Positions 11,901 through 19,395 of a stretch of DNA of 64,000 nucleotides are shown one piece after another (within the stretch, counting starts at the first letter, position 1; each line of letters starts with the position of its first letter). The position numbers and the translations under genes are program-made. The stretch covers positions 1 to 64,000 of the forward strand of contig CADEHE010000009.1 in the NCBI GenBank assembly GCA_902826775.1. Reading direction: 5' to 3'. Origin of the DNA: an uncultured Pseudomonadota bacterium. Its GTDB lineage: Bacteria; Pseudomonadota; Gammaproteobacteria; Burkholderiales; JALYOK01. The notes under the pieces were generated by a model that was not told the origin of the DNA, did not search any database, and saw only the letters and a list, made by a program, of their open reading frames with translations.

Positions 11901-12089
11901 TCCGCCGGCATACGCGGCATTGAAGCCGAAGCGCAACTCCAAGATGCCGTCGATAGAAGCTTTCAGCGGGGCGAGTTCAAGACTGACGATCAGCGTCGCC
12001 GCAAGCGTGCGTTGCCAGAGCGGGCGCCTTGTAAGTGCCGGCGTAGCGCGCTCTAAGGTGTTGCTGACCACGGATTTCGTACGATTCAT
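2985..12089 (-). CDS. cdiA: CdiA-like filamentous haemagglutinin / contact-dependent toxin exoprotein (3034 aa)
   Basis: This is a giant TpsA exoprotein exported by the neighbouring TpsB. It has a long signal region (about 60 residues) and a TPS secretion domain with NPNGI near residue 172. A very long run of FHA-type beta-helix repeats follows (roughly 330-1480). A less repetitive middle holds a Cys pair (GCIPTC) near 1510, followed by more FHA repeats. A DUF637-like Ala/Gly-rich pretoxin region lies around 2410-2480 and an ENN-like motif (EFQNN) near 2645. The C-terminal tip has TTVLGSY near 2915, then VLNVPD, FWEKYNKPFLDAAI, RGDDIVLAT and FGREYDHLL. I recall that arrangement as a recurrent terminal domain of polymorphic toxins, but I cannot state its activity. 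The start is supported by AGGTGG five bases upstream. The operon context (TpsB and parvulin upstream, small gene downstream) fits CDI. Confidence 0.85.
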   Translation of the reverse strand: MNRTKSVVSNTLERATPALTRRPLWQRTLAATLIVSLELAPLKASIDGILELRFGFNAAYAGGPIADPYAPVQFQPKLRQSSAGVPVVNITAPNAAGMSMNRYQQFNIDAAGLILNNSLVGGGTLLGGNVDGNANLNGHTASLIINEVNSGAFASQLNGSLEVFGAPAHVIIANPNGISCTGCAFVNTPRLTLTTGAVEFLSAPNGSLTAFANATALAFDVTSGHVTVGGIGIEGTTGRMDIIAQTMTIEAALRANLGSGTNSQINLIAGRNRVTEDANGNYVISANAAANSAEAIKAASPNQSSVQNGYAIDASALGAMTAGQIKVIATTEGLGVKSDGALAATAGNLTIDSSGQIRVGDAYAKQDVNLNARGDLNVAGKVVAAQNSALATGGALSVAGDVEAGQQLHVQAARDAAFSGSMLATQNAALNVSGNLTQVGQVSVGGNYSVNAGSIRATGDTVVDGAIDFNATGAIAFGNLATQQTFTLNAAGDVTGSGDTIALAGIDITSSNGNVTSLGSVATNGQLSVNTQGGALLAGGTTALGALNVRAVQGDAALTGQTHANGAVNLSAGRDVRIGGAMQANESARIEAGRDVSLGGEVQVAGDLSVNAGGSFGGDGNALVGGNVRVDSGAAATFGSMLGVLGNLELNAKTDVTLQRGMTVAGDARIAAREGALINNGDFIVGNNSNVTAGTDAALNGSVTVMGHSRITAGRALSTGGSLRVGADANLTGQTLLLAGQTEVGGVATLRATQGDANLQGDITATTLFIESSNQLNINGNLGVVLSAQLRADGDLSNTGNAIVGGDLLQQAGRDLTNGGVTLAFGNLSTSAGRDALFSGTLAAGANLELFAQRHANVSGAVQVAGNAALRAQDGDLATGGSISIARDASLSAGSALTTGGALDAGGNIDLRAGALATLGGTTSARGALTATANALHATGAVKTMGDAALTATGAGIVSDASIESNGNITLRAATDVRGAGTVAARGDVQVAAQAAIESDGNISAGGNATLEAQQSVRAGGVSAISDANVISRASDVTVNGALLAGGKINVDAKNNAVANGEVNALGNVVLKARDGALEVIGPISVATGSLNAGAGTDAKFNGTISATGRIDLYTGRDLLSTAAIESRDVINASAGRILNASGRLNAQNAINVTGGDVSLSAAATNGNVTAQARGNLRLQGEIVVKGNAQLGAVGTFSNAAPVSAGVDLTVNAGTLINNASLSTMGASSVTASSLINRGTLYGFATTLEASQIDNAGGQVLAGDRLEVKRTTLTNNAGGLFAADGDLLFNFTGTLKNTGGRIAAGHDLTANAAGAFDLSATSAGTMKAGNLLAVNADVINNSGAWTPQSKGLSLTSFGDFSNAGLIEMAGDFRINTTGNIYNSGAIKTGGSIALSGTSVTNTNVLKADVDVALRGNVTNRGTVEAGRDVIVGGSAFDNGKGRVHADRDLNVDVSGAANNVGGVLEAASDVTIRATSLNNDREPPLSVTEHTATFNQSILDPIVVSLQEYVSSGCIPTCSGYYLPELTVASLNPDYLAGTVARSYRLFNPKRDVTETIALPQYETTRITQSHGAEGRITAGAHLDVSVKGTISNRGSTIEAGQSVSLNASGLRNGRSDSLVESYEEGINPVEAEQFITDLNRTQSLVADRTYVNLIPAATRVATEEKGFFGTIRSGGDIGLDFANLTNEGTVLAAGDLSIRTLGTFANVGESSYAVDTVVTRRGSDTAPLIVPVLDENGNVVSRDPFRGKSVVYFDQQLTSTQTPAVVAAGGKLSISAQAVTNANAQLLAQGDVSVSSFAQIENASGTIESRTGDVALSAAAIGNTRADTAWLVNWQLWFEGRRAKHDEEDFFEVIKQVETAPAGVISAGRDVVANTGALDNKGSLINAGRDLTVTATGAVDNEARQRAVKYVLSHYESDGREWDWADRKREIHATGIPENTPSTIQAGGNLNVTSGGILQNTGNILGEYVALSGSAITNGLTDYHSQTPLPTNPNRVISLGDVILGAGITNAQGHLAAATAVTINIAAPSAPETVANIVSVSSVAVDLGERRLHDQEFHTPGSLADLAKSEITKEVIGAVIAQERQSTTAATYSPAPPAAGVNATLEASSARTLNLRYMNSNAASAVLTPLGPDYLLSLLPQNLVTSNDLLFFADPYVEQQLLRQAALRETGGAYFVNGLAFDDQNNVSIDTQQQALLYQNAAAFAQASNLNLGVALTEEQQNTLDRPLLWYVEQKIKQKDGSETAALVPTVYLPKLFSESTQNLAGGLIQGQDVFLSTPGTLTNTGFIVAENLSITAAEFINQKRLADIGTRTDRPNSEGYFRITGEALQAGGFLSAANLTLNAERVQSISGEFQLLADTQEVSEQKTQELLAKLRSDLGGNFTESTVADHLHQEWVQTKDHEFEQIAMAVVSIAVTAMTGGMGATLLGTQTALGSTIANAAFSSMASSLVTGAISGDLSLENVLRAGVTAGLTAGLTGNLGLSKLPVDPSFGDHLINWGGRALVSAGVNTAINGGSFGNAFVSSFVNNAAASAATWIGDTFNISAEDANFGTSVAHAVSHAALGCAAAAAQGNDCASGATGAAVSAIASNFIAVPMVRDENGQLRPATLPAALITAAVTSAGALIAENAGLDAMIAFNAAANEFQNNRLLHPKEIELIKARARDFAERMRQEGYNLTEAEATKILAQRAADAIDQFDQIAPDGMDKFLNAQASIYLIEIGKQAGSFVDPRGYAIRYFTTRSADPSVNALLRDDFYNPSLYDDTYNNKVLQDFAYENLDKNLLGSNPTPEAVTTYLKREQDQNKRALIGTALLLGALAAPLLPEIAAMSATAARACAANAVLCFNRLGIAASEVAAGDALPMGVAVTAAAASGAKVATSIGDSANALTPVVVSLMKKELTPSSGVRVLVNSERTTTVLGSYASDMERIVTELNYPKTLDFDAKVGGFNVLNVPDEFYKSLSSLEFWEKYNKPFLDAAIKRGDDIVLATRPTANVLRRALPDGRVVKTGFGREYDHLLAAGYRYDEARSMMIRR
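4852..5444. repeat. 593-bp perfect direct repeat, copy 2 (main cdiA)
   Basis: This is the second copy of the repeat at 1792-2384, inside the large CdiA-like gene and just before its variable C-terminal part. Recombination between the copies would delete the resident toxin tip and immunity gene and fuse the orphan tip in frame. Confidence 0.92.
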
Positions 12090-12143
12090 ACCGCCACCTG
12101 ACTGATAAATGAGAGCTGAGAGTTGTTTCGGAAGATCGATCGA

Positions 12144-12998
12144 CTACTGTGAAATCTTGGCGCTCTTGAGCAGGTTCGCTACCAACGCTGCGCTTGCGCG
12201 TTCGATTTCCTGTTGCACCAGCGCGCGGGCCAACGCCGGTTTGACTTGTTCGTACGCGGGAATTCGCGTGGCGCGACTCTCGTCCAGCTTGAGCACGTAG
12301 TACGCGCCGTTCCATTGGATCGGCTCCGCATGCACCATGCCCGGCTGCAGCTTGATTAAACTCTGCGCGAGCGGCAGCGGGAAGTGCTGCGTCGCGCCTT
12401 CCTTGAGTGGCGTCTTGAAGCTCACCCAATCGAGCGCGCCGCCGGCTTTGGCCGAAGGCGCTTTGCTGTGTTGCTGCGCGAGTTCGGCAAAGGTCTTGCC
12501 GGCCTTGAGTTGCGCCAACACCAGCTTGGCGCTCGCCTCATTGGCGACTTGGATGATGCGCGCCTTGAATTCCTGCGCGCCGAGCGAGGCGACGATCCTT
12601 TCGTAGTGCTCCTTGACCCGCGCTTCGGTGATCGGATTCGGCTTGATCGCGCTGCGCAGATACTTCTGCAGCATCGCCGCTTGTTGCGCTTGCTTGGCCG
12701 CAGCCTGTATTTCCGGATCGTCGGCAAGGTTTTGCGCTTGCGCCGCCTGGCGCAGCAACTCGCGCGCGATGAGCTGGCTCTTGAGCGCACCGCGCAGCTC
12801 AGCGCTGTCTTTCGCGCCTGCGGCGAGCGCCTGCCTGAGCGCGGCATCGAACTGCGCCTGATCGATGGCTACGCCATTGATGGTGGCGACGCTGGCCGGT
12901 GCAGCGTTGGAGGCAGCAGTGGCCATCAGCGTTTGGGCGTGGATCGAGGTGCTGGCCAAGACAGCCAACAACATTGCGGTTCGAACGGGTTTGAACAT
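12144..12998 (-). CDS. Exported parvulin-type peptidyl-prolyl isomerase (284 aa)
   Basis: A signal peptide (cleavage probably after IHAQ) is followed by a helical SurA/PpiC-like N-terminal segment and a parvulin rotamase domain at about 135-225 (FAELAQQHS, AGGALDWV, LQPGMVHAEPIQ, YYVLKLDE). A charged helix closes the protein. It should act in the periplasm as a foldase or chaperone. It lies between the TPS transporter gene and the giant exoprotein gene on the same strand, with a good AGGAG site, so the likely client is the unfolded TpsA. Known precedent: Bordetella Par27, a parvulin that chaperones FHA. The client assignment here is inference from position. Confidence 0.82.
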   Translation of the reverse strand: MFKPVRTAMLLAVLASTSIHAQTLMATAASNAAPASVATINGVAIDQAQFDAALRQALAAGAKDSAELRGALKSQLIARELLRQAAQAQNLADDPEIQAAAKQAQQAAMLQKYLRSAIKPNPITEARVKEHYERIVASLGAQEFKARIIQVANEASAKLVLAQLKAGKTFAELAQQHSKAPSAKAGGALDWVSFKTPLKEGATQHFPLPLAQSLIKLQPGMVHAEPIQWNGAYYVLKLDESRATRIPAYEQVKPALARALVQQEIERASAALVANLLKSAKISQ

Positions 12999-13016
12999 GA
13001 CTTGACTCCTGCTTTC

Positions 13017-14693
13017 TTAGAAATTGAAGTTGACGCTGGCGTGCGCACGTGTGTCTTTTTCGATCGTCTCCGGCGCCTTCAAGGGCTCACCGATCGCGAT
13101 CTCCGCGCTGAAGCGCCTGCCGTTCGCGCGCACGCCGAAGCCGGCGCCGACCAGGTTTTTCCATTCACCTTCAGCGATGAGCTGCACGCGTGCTGCATCG
13201 AGGAAGAGGAACGGTTGGAGCTTGACCTTCTCGTCCAGCAGCGCCGGCCAGCCGTCGCAGGAAAGCTCATGACGCATGGCCAAACCGCGTTCGCCCGCTG
13301 CGGTGCTCTCGGCAAAGCCGCGCACACTCGCCGCGCCGCCGACGAAGAACTGCTCCGAGCCGAACAGTCCTTCGTTCGCCCATTGCGCATCGAAGCCGCC
13401 GCGGTAGGCCCAACGCTGGTTGAGTGCGAGCGATACGTTCGCCGCGACATTGATCTTGTCGAACTGGGCGTGCGCGCTGTCCGATGGCAAATCGGCCACA
13501 TCATCATCATCGGTGGCATCGAGGGCGTCGAGACCGCGCGAGTAGCTCAGATCGATCGTCCAGAATCCCGCCTTCTCGCCAAGCTGAAAACGCCGCAGTT
13601 GGTTGTAGCCCAGGCGCAGCACCGCAAGCTTCTGCGGTGTGAGCGCGAGGTTGTTGATTTCGCGTTGCGACTCGCGCGCACTGAGACTTAGATCGAGCGC
13701 GGACTTGCCAAAGCGCGAACGCGCGAGCAGCCGGTTCCAACTGAGCGTGTGCCCGCGCGAACGGCCGAACACCAGGGCGACGTCGCCGATCAGATTCTGA
13801 AATTCCGAGTGCGAGTAAGCGTAAGAAAAGGTGCTGTAGGCGAGCGGCAGCGAAGCGCCAAGCACGAGCGCGTTGGTGTCGAGGCTGCCGCTGTAGTTGA
13901 GGTTAAGGCTCTCTTGCAGACCAAGCACGTTGTTCGCTTCCACGCCTGCGCGCAGGCGCAATGCGCCGGTCGCTTTGTCGCCGCCGTTGTCGAAACCGAG
14001 GGTGTAGTACAGACGATCGCCGGGCGCGTTGGCGATCGCGATGACCGAGCCGCCGGGTGTCGCGCCGGGTTGAATCTGCACCTGGGCTTCATTGCGACGC
14101 AGGCGGTTTAACTGGTCCATGCCCTGTTCCAGATCCTGCAGCTTTAGCACCTCGCCTTCGCGCACCGGCAGCGCCAGATTTTCGCCAAAGGAAAGCGCCT
14201 TGCCGTTCATGGTTATCCGCTCGATCTTGCCCGGAATGACGGTCAACTCCAGCGTGCCTGCGCTCAGGTTCTGCTCGCCGACGTACACACGCGTGGTCAA
14301 GTAGCCGCGCTCGACGTACGCTTGCATGAGCTTGTGCAGCAGGAGGTTAATGCGGTTGACGCCGAGCTGCATGCCGGTGAACGGCTTGGTGGTTGCTGCG
14401 AGCTCGGCTTCGCCAAGCAACGTGTCGCCCTTGGCGACGATGCGCTCGATCGTAAAAGTCGCGCCGGATTCTTGAATGCTCTGCGGCGCGGCGTTCGGAT
14501 CGAACGCCGGCTGCTGCGGCAGCGCGACTGCCGGTGTCTCCTGCCGCAAGCGCTGCAGGCGTTCTTGATCTTGTTGCTCGCGCAGCAGCCGATCCGCAGG
14601 ATCTTGTACAACGGGCACGGCGTCCTGCGCGGCGGCGAGGCTTGCTGCGCAAACTATGACGATGGCCACGAAGAGTTTGTTGAGCGTGCGCAT
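13017..14693 (-). CDS. TpsB two-partner secretion transporter, FhaC/ShlB family (558 aa)
   Basis: This Omp85-superfamily outer-membrane transporter secretes TpsA proteins. After a signal peptide ending SLAAAQ comes a Gln/Arg-rich helix. Two POTRA domains follow (first about 60-140, with LLLHKLMQAYVERGY and TTRVYVG). The rest is a 16-strand-type barrel with VRGF near residue 456, the conserved loop-6 motif, and a C-terminal aromatic strand ending NFNF. A TTG 15 bases upstream is also possible, but the ATG gives a cleaner signal peptide. The reading frame overlaps or abuts the end of the short TpsA gene, so the genes are cotranscribed. One transporter probably serves both exoproteins. Confidence 0.92.
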   Translation of the reverse strand: MRTLNKLFVAIVIVCAASLAAAQDAVPVVQDPADRLLREQQDQERLQRLRQETPAVALPQQPAFDPNAAPQSIQESGATFTIERIVAKGDTLLGEAELAATTKPFTGMQLGVNRINLLLHKLMQAYVERGYLTTRVYVGEQNLSAGTLELTVIPGKIERITMNGKALSFGENLALPVREGEVLKLQDLEQGMDQLNRLRRNEAQVQIQPGATPGGSVIAIANAPGDRLYYTLGFDNGGDKATGALRLRAGVEANNVLGLQESLNLNYSGSLDTNALVLGASLPLAYSTFSYAYSHSEFQNLIGDVALVFGRSRGHTLSWNRLLARSRFGKSALDLSLSARESQREINNLALTPQKLAVLRLGYNQLRRFQLGEKAGFWTIDLSYSRGLDALDATDDDDVADLPSDSAHAQFDKINVAANVSLALNQRWAYRGGFDAQWANEGLFGSEQFFVGGAASVRGFAESTAAGERGLAMRHELSCDGWPALLDEKVKLQPFLFLDAARVQLIAEGEWKNLVGAGFGVRANGRRFSAEIAIGEPLKAPETIEKDTRAHASVNFNF

Positions 14694-14695
14694 GG

Positions 14696-16834
14696 CTAGT
14701 CGAACCAAGACATGATGCCGATGCGGTTACCGCGGATTACGAGCGACTCGCGCTGCACCGGGCGCACTTCGATGACACCACCGCTCGCTTCCACGCCTTC
14801 GGCAGCGCTGAAAGCCGCGCCTTCGGCGTAGGCGGTGCCATTGACGGTGAGCTTGCCGCTGCTCGCCGTGAACGATCCACCGACGTCAGCCGCGTATACT
14901 TGTGCCCAGGTGTCGCCGAACCACGCCTTCATGCCGTGGTTGCGACCGATCGAGCTGTAGCCGGCCACGCCGCGCGCCGTGACCTTGGGTGCAGTCAGCG
15001 TAATGTCGTTAAGCGCCAACACACGGCCGCCGGTGTTCGAGATCGCTTCGCCGGCGGAGAAGCCGATATCGCGTGCTGCGCTGACCTCGCCGCCGAGCAC
15101 TTCGACGTGGCTGTCGGCGCGCGCACGGCAGAACAGCACGTTGCACCTGCGTTCGAAGTGCGCGCTGCCGGTCGCTAGGCCGATGTTGTCGATGCGCGCA
15201 GTCGCGCCAAAGCGTACGTCGCCGGCATCGGCGTAGATGTTGCCGCCGTGGTTGGTGATGTTTGCGGCTTCGATGACGACGTCATTGCCGGCTTTGAGGA
15301 AGGCTTCGGTGTGCGTTCCGGTCAACCGTCCGTAGTTGACGCTGAATCCCGATTCACGCACCGGCAGCCCGAGCCAGTTGTGATCGTGTTCACGATAGGC
15401 TTGCACTTCGCCGCTGGCCACCTCACCGCTGCGCGCGACTGCGTTCACGACATCACCACCGGCACTCAGGATCAGGTTCGCCGCCGCCAGCATGCGCGCG
15501 CTGTCATTGCGGATGTCACCTTTGGCTTCCAGGCGAACATCGCTCGCACCGGCATAGATCACTGACGGCTGCACCGCCGCATCGTCACTGGCGTTGTAAA
15601 TCGCACCGCCGGCTTTTATCGTCACCGCCGCGCCATCGGCCGCGGCCGCGTTGCCCTGAATGAGGCTGCCGACGTTGCGCACGTCGCCCGCACTGTCGAT
15701 CAGCACGCTGCCTTGCGTGGCGATCGTGCTGGATTTCATCGCGGCGGCGTTGCGCTGCGTGAACGTGCCCGCGCGGATCACCACATCGCCGCCGGCCGCG
15801 AGTTCAGCCGCGTTCAGTTCCACCGCGCCAGCCGCTTGGATGGCGATTGATCCACTATCGCTGTGCAAACGCGAACTGCGTTCCGCGGTACCTTCGACGA
15901 CGACTGCCGCCGCCGCCACATCAACGTGGCGCGCGGCACGCACGCTGCCGCTCGCCACGAGCACTTCACCGCTCGCGTTCAGGATGAAATCGCCGACGTT
16001 GGCGTACAACTCGCCGGCGTTGTGCACACCGGCGCCGCGATCGGTGACGGCGATCTCGATTTTGCCCGCGGCGAGACTGCCGAGCGGGGTGATGTCGACC
16101 AGGACCGCGTTCGCGTTCGACGTATCGCCGCCCTCATATTCGATCCAAGGCGTCAAGTTGTCGGTCGGCGAAACGGCGGCGTCGATCACGGCTTTGGAGT
16201 CGCCCGCGACCACGCGTATGCGCGCATCCGCGCGCGAAACCGTATTGCTGACCGGACCGTTGACACGCAATTGCTTCGCGATCAACTCCAAACTGTTGAA
16301 CGCGCCGCTCAAACCGGCTGGACCAATCTCGATCGCGCCTCGATTCGTCGTCAGCACGACATCGCGTTGCGGCACACCGGGCGCGATATCGAAATCGTTG
16401 AATTGCACGCGCCCGGTGGACAGGGCCACGTTGCCGGTGTTGGCGAATGTGCCTCCGTTTACCGTGATGCCGTTCGGATTGGCGATGATTACGTTCGCGC
16501 GCGGACCCGTGACCGAAATAGGACCCTCGATCAAGCTCGGACGTGTGGAATTTACTTCGTTGATGATGACGCGGGCCTGCGCCGTACTATTGGCGAACTC
16601 CAGCCCGGGCTTGCCGACGTTGAAGTCGAGGTAAACGTTGTGAGATACGCCGGCTACGGTCGGCGCAACGTTGACAATGGCTTGGCCGTTCGCCCCGCTG
16701 AACACGCTTGTGACGGTGCTAGCGTCTGGGACAACCTGCGCGTTAGCCACGCTCAGATGACAGCACAGCGCCACCCAAATGACACGTTGATCCGATGTAG
16801 ATTGTTTTAAGCGCCCTTTTTTCTCGGTCTTCAT
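14696..16834 (-). CDS. Short TpsA exoprotein with haemagglutination/TPS domain (712 aa)
   Basis: A signal region (VALCCHLSVANAQ) is followed by a TPS domain with NPNGITVNG near residue 118 and FHA-type repeats (GDVRNVGSLI, GGDVVIRAG and similar). The C-terminus ends SLVIRGNRIGIMSWFD. It lacks a pretoxin or toxin region, so it looks like a complete small filamentous adhesin rather than a CdiA. It is the first gene of the minus-strand operon and its stop overlaps the tpsB start region. A pair of cysteines near 570 (NVLFC) is unusual in FHA repeats. It could also be the remnant of a longer TpsA, but the stop is followed directly by an intact tpsB. Confidence 0.85.
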   Translation of the reverse strand: MKTEKKGRLKQSTSDQRVIWVALCCHLSVANAQVVPDASTVTSVFSGANGQAIVNVAPTVAGVSHNVYLDFNVGKPGLEFANSTAQARVIINEVNSTRPSLIEGPISVTGPRANVIIANPNGITVNGGTFANTGNVALSTGRVQFNDFDIAPGVPQRDVVLTTNRGAIEIGPAGLSGAFNSLELIAKQLRVNGPVSNTVSRADARIRVVAGDSKAVIDAAVSPTDNLTPWIEYEGGDTSNANAVLVDITPLGSLAAGKIEIAVTDRGAGVHNAGELYANVGDFILNASGEVLVASGSVRAARHVDVAAAAVVVEGTAERSSRLHSDSGSIAIQAAGAVELNAAELAAGGDVVIRAGTFTQRNAAAMKSSTIATQGSVLIDSAGDVRNVGSLIQGNAAAADGAAVTIKAGGAIYNASDDAAVQPSVIYAGASDVRLEAKGDIRNDSARMLAAANLILSAGGDVVNAVARSGEVASGEVQAYREHDHNWLGLPVRESGFSVNYGRLTGTHTEAFLKAGNDVVIEAANITNHGGNIYADAGDVRFGATARIDNIGLATGSAHFERRCNVLFCRARADSHVEVLGGEVSAARDIGFSAGEAISNTGGRVLALNDITLTAPKVTARGVAGYSSIGRNHGMKAWFGDTWAQVYAADVGGSFTASSGKLTVNGTAYAEGAAFSAAEGVEASGGVIEVRPVQRESLVIRGNRIGIMSWFD

Positions 16835-17289
16835 GATCTTCGTCTCGCTAAGAAATCTGATGCATTGCCGGTTTCAAACGAATGTTCACTTGAGCAATAA
16901 GCGCTCCGACCCGGCAGAGTGGTATGTAAAGTTTTGTAGGGCGCGATTTACTGGCTTGTATTGAAAGCACTTTGCTGACGGCAGGTAGACGAGATATAAA
17001 GCTGAGCTGATCAGTTTTGGAGTTGAAGGGAGCGTCCATATGTCAGCGCTTCTGACACTCGATGTCAGCGCAGCGTCAGCTCGACACTTAAGAGCAAGCC
17101 ACTTCGGCTCACCTTTCAGCAGGGAAAAGCCTGCTTATGCGGACCAAATTCGCGATTGGCGGAGGATCGTTGCACGCCGCTTCGTTTTCTGTGACAGTAG
17201 GCGCGTTAGTTTTTACGTGCCTGATCGGCTGGTTCAGTTGGAGGCGGGAGGAGATATCTTGCTAGTGCAACTGGCGAGTCTTTGATCGA
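16835..17289. other. Divergent intergenic region without a supported gene
   Basis: These 455 bases separate the TPS operon (minus) from the DUF4105 gene (plus). Open frames at 16848-17039 (minus) and 17040-17285 (plus) have no recognisable protein features. The promoter of the TPS operon should lie here, but I could not assign -35/-10 boxes with confidence. Confidence 0.5.
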
Positions 17290-18120
17290 GTGAACTTGAA
17301 ACGCCGCATTCTCGGGCTACTTGCCGTCGCGTTCGCCTTGCCGTTCGCTTATGCACGCGTCTTTGAGCATCCTTCCCTTACGCGCGACTGGTCACCCGAC
17401 CAGCGCGTGTTGGCGCAAGCTTCGATTGCCGCTGATGTCGTTACAATCGAAAACGTACGCAATTTCTCTTACCGTTCGGTAAGCGACTACGATGCGCGCT
17501 ACGAGCGGCGCGCATATGACCTCAATCAGCTCGATAGCGTTTGGTACTTGGTCGAACGTTTGCCGAGTCCTGGTCTTGCGCACACGTTGCTGAGTTTCGG
17601 CTTCGGCGACGAGTATCTCGCCATTTCTGTCGAGATTCGCAAGGAGCGCGGCGAGACCTACTCGCCCTTGCGCGGTTTGCTGCGCCAATACGAATTGACC
17701 TACGTCATCGCTGACGAGCGCGACGTGATCGGGTTGCGCACTAACCAGCGGCGTGATGTCGTTTACATGTATCCGGTGCGCGCTACGCGCGAGCAGATGC
17801 GGCGCCTGTTTGTCGACATGGTGACGCGTGCCAACCAGCTTGCTGCCGAACCGGAGTTTTATAACTCGCTAACCAACAACTGCACGTCGAACATCGTACG
17901 CCACGTGAACGCGATCGCACCGCGCGTTCCGTTTAGCTACAAAGTCGTGCTGCCAGCGTACTCCGATGAGCTGGCTTACGACTTGGAACTTATTCCGACC
18001 GATCAGGCGTTCGAGCAGGTGCAGGCGGCACATCGCATTGATCTGCTGGCGCAACAGGCCGGTGTCGGCGCGGATTTTTCGCGCATGATACGAAGTCAGG
18101 TGGCGCTACCAAGAAAGTAG
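17290..18120 (+). CDS. DUF4105 (Lnb N-terminal periplasmic domain) protein (276 aa)
   Basis: The start is GTG, followed by a signal peptide (LLAVAFALPFAYA). The body matches the DUF4105/Lnb periplasmic family as I recall it: the ENVRNF.YRS segment, DLNQL, AHTLLSFGF, EIRKERGE.YSP, YVIADERDVI.LRTN and LTNNCTSNI. The conserved Cys in NNCTSN and His in AHTLLSF resemble a papain/NlpC-like catalytic pair, though this is inference. It is probably periplasmic and involved in the envelope. It stands alone before the TRAP protein gene. Confidence 0.75.
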   Translation: MNLKRRILGLLAVAFALPFAYARVFEHPSLTRDWSPDQRVLAQASIAADVVTIENVRNFSYRSVSDYDARYERRAYDLNQLDSVWYLVERLPSPGLAHTLLSFGFGDEYLAISVEIRKERGETYSPLRGLLRQYELTYVIADERDVIGLRTNQRRDVVYMYPVRATREQMRRLFVDMVTRANQLAAEPEFYNSLTNNCTSNIVRHVNAIAPRVPFSYKVVLPAYSDELAYDLELIPTDQAFEQVQAAHRIDLLAQQAGVGADFSRMIRSQVALPRK

Positions 18121-18237
18121 GCGCTTTCGGTACGGCCAACCATGTGCCGACTGGTGCGTTGTTCTCGCCTAGGCGCACACTTGCGCACGTCCGGTAAGAT
18201 GCGCGCTTGCTATCCCATGTTGCATAAGGAGAATGTC

Positions 18238-19290
18238 ATGTGTAGTAGGAGAGGGCTTGGCCGGGTGTTGGCGGTGCTGGTGTTGCAATGCGGATTGGCC
18301 GGGACAGCCTTGGCTCAAGAGATTACGCTTAAGCTGCATCATTTCTTGCCGCCGGTATCCCCATTTCACACCGATTTCGTAATTCCTTGGACGCAGAAAG
18401 TAACCAAGGAATCCGGCGGCCGCATTAAGTTTCAAGTGTATCCCTCGATGCAAATGGGCGGCACGCCGCCGCAGTTGTATGACCAAGCCAAAGACGGTGT
18501 TGCGGATATTATCTGGACGGTATCCGGTTACACGGCAGGCCGTTTTCCGGCCTTCGAAGTGTTCGAGTTGCCGTTCATGGCCAACACGGGTCCAGGCGCC
18601 AGTCGCGCGCTATGGGAATACGTGCAGGCGAATAAACTCAACCAGACTGAGTTCAAAGACGTGCGCTTGCTTGCGGTGCACACGCACGATGAGCCGCACT
18701 TCCACATGATCGGCAAGGCGATCAAGACGTTGGCCGATTTGAAAGGCATGAAGGTGCGCGCGCCGACGCGCGTCACCAATAAGATGCTGGCGGCACTCGG
18801 GGCGGTGCCGGTTGGCATGCCGGTCACGCAAGTGCCGGACGCGCTGTCGAAAGGGGTGATCGATGGTGCGCTGCTGCCTTGGGAGATCGTGCCTGCGGTC
18901 AAGGCGCACGAACTGGTAAAGTTTCATTCAGAGATCGATCACAAATCTTCATGGCTTTATTCTGCGGTATTCGTGTTCGCCATGAATCCCGGCAAGTACG
19001 CAGGCCTGTCAGAGGACCTCAAGAAAGTGATCGACGCCAATAGTGGCGCTGAAGCGTCCGCGTGGCTCGGCCGCGTGTTCGATGAATCCGCCGCGCGCGG
19101 TCGCAAGAAGGCTCAAGAGCGCGGAAACGCGTTTAACACCATTCCGCTGGCGGAGTTGCAGGGCTGGCAGAAAGTTACGCAGACCGTGACTGACGAGTGG
19201 CTCAAAGACCTCGACAAGCGCGGCATGAACGGCAAAGCGCTGTACGAGAGCGCGCGCCAACTGCTTCGCAAGCACGACGCTCCCAAGTAA
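18238..19290 (+). CDS. TRAP transporter substrate-binding protein, DctP family (350 aa)
   Basis: The signal peptide (LAVLVLQCGLAGTALAQ) is preceded by AAGGAG seven bases before the ATG, which decides this start over an upstream in-frame ATG. The mature protein shows DctP-family features: ITLKLHHFLPP at the N-terminus, GRIKFQVYPSMQMGG, GVADIIWTVSGYT, FELPFM, LADLKGMKVRAPTR with the ligand-carboxylate-binding Arg, and VPDALSKGVIDGAL. It should capture an organic acid or amino acid in the periplasm. No DctQ or DctM membrane subunits are nearby, so it is an orphan binding protein that must work with a transporter elsewhere. Confidence 0.9.
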   Translation: MCSRRGLGRVLAVLVLQCGLAGTALAQEITLKLHHFLPPVSPFHTDFVIPWTQKVTKESGGRIKFQVYPSMQMGGTPPQLYDQAKDGVADIIWTVSGYTAGRFPAFEVFELPFMANTGPGASRALWEYVQANKLNQTEFKDVRLLAVHTHDEPHFHMIGKAIKTLADLKGMKVRAPTRVTNKMLAALGAVPVGMPVTQVPDALSKGVIDGALLPWEIVPAVKAHELVKFHSEIDHKSSWLYSAVFVFAMNPGKYAGLSEDLKKVIDANSGAEASAWLGRVFDESAARGRKKAQERGNAFNTIPLAELQGWQKVTQTVTDEWLKDLDKRGMNGKALYESARQLLRKHDAPK

Positions 19291-19333
19291 GTCTCACACC
19301 GGTCCCGGCGCTCGCCGCTGGACCGCGACTCTA

Positions 19334-19395
19334 GCCGGCGCGGCCTGCGCCGGCGCAACCCTAGTTTTGCGCAGCGCGCCCTATGTTGGCGCGCT
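19334..19395 (+). terminator. Two tandem GC-rich stem-loops after the TRAP gene
   Basis: The first has perfect 8-bp arms at 19334-19341 and 19347-19354. The second has perfect 8-bp arms at 19373-19380 and 19388-19395. Neither is followed by a strong T run, so they may stop transcription weakly or protect the 3' end of the mRNA. Confidence 0.45.

Noticed and set aside
12384-13691. 435-codon plus-strand frame over the parvulin and tpsB genes
   Set aside because: It spans two well-supported genes on the other strand and has no family features.
17040-17285. 81-codon frame between the TPS operon and the DUF4105 gene
   Set aside because: No binding site, no domain, and the sequence occupies the probable promoter region.
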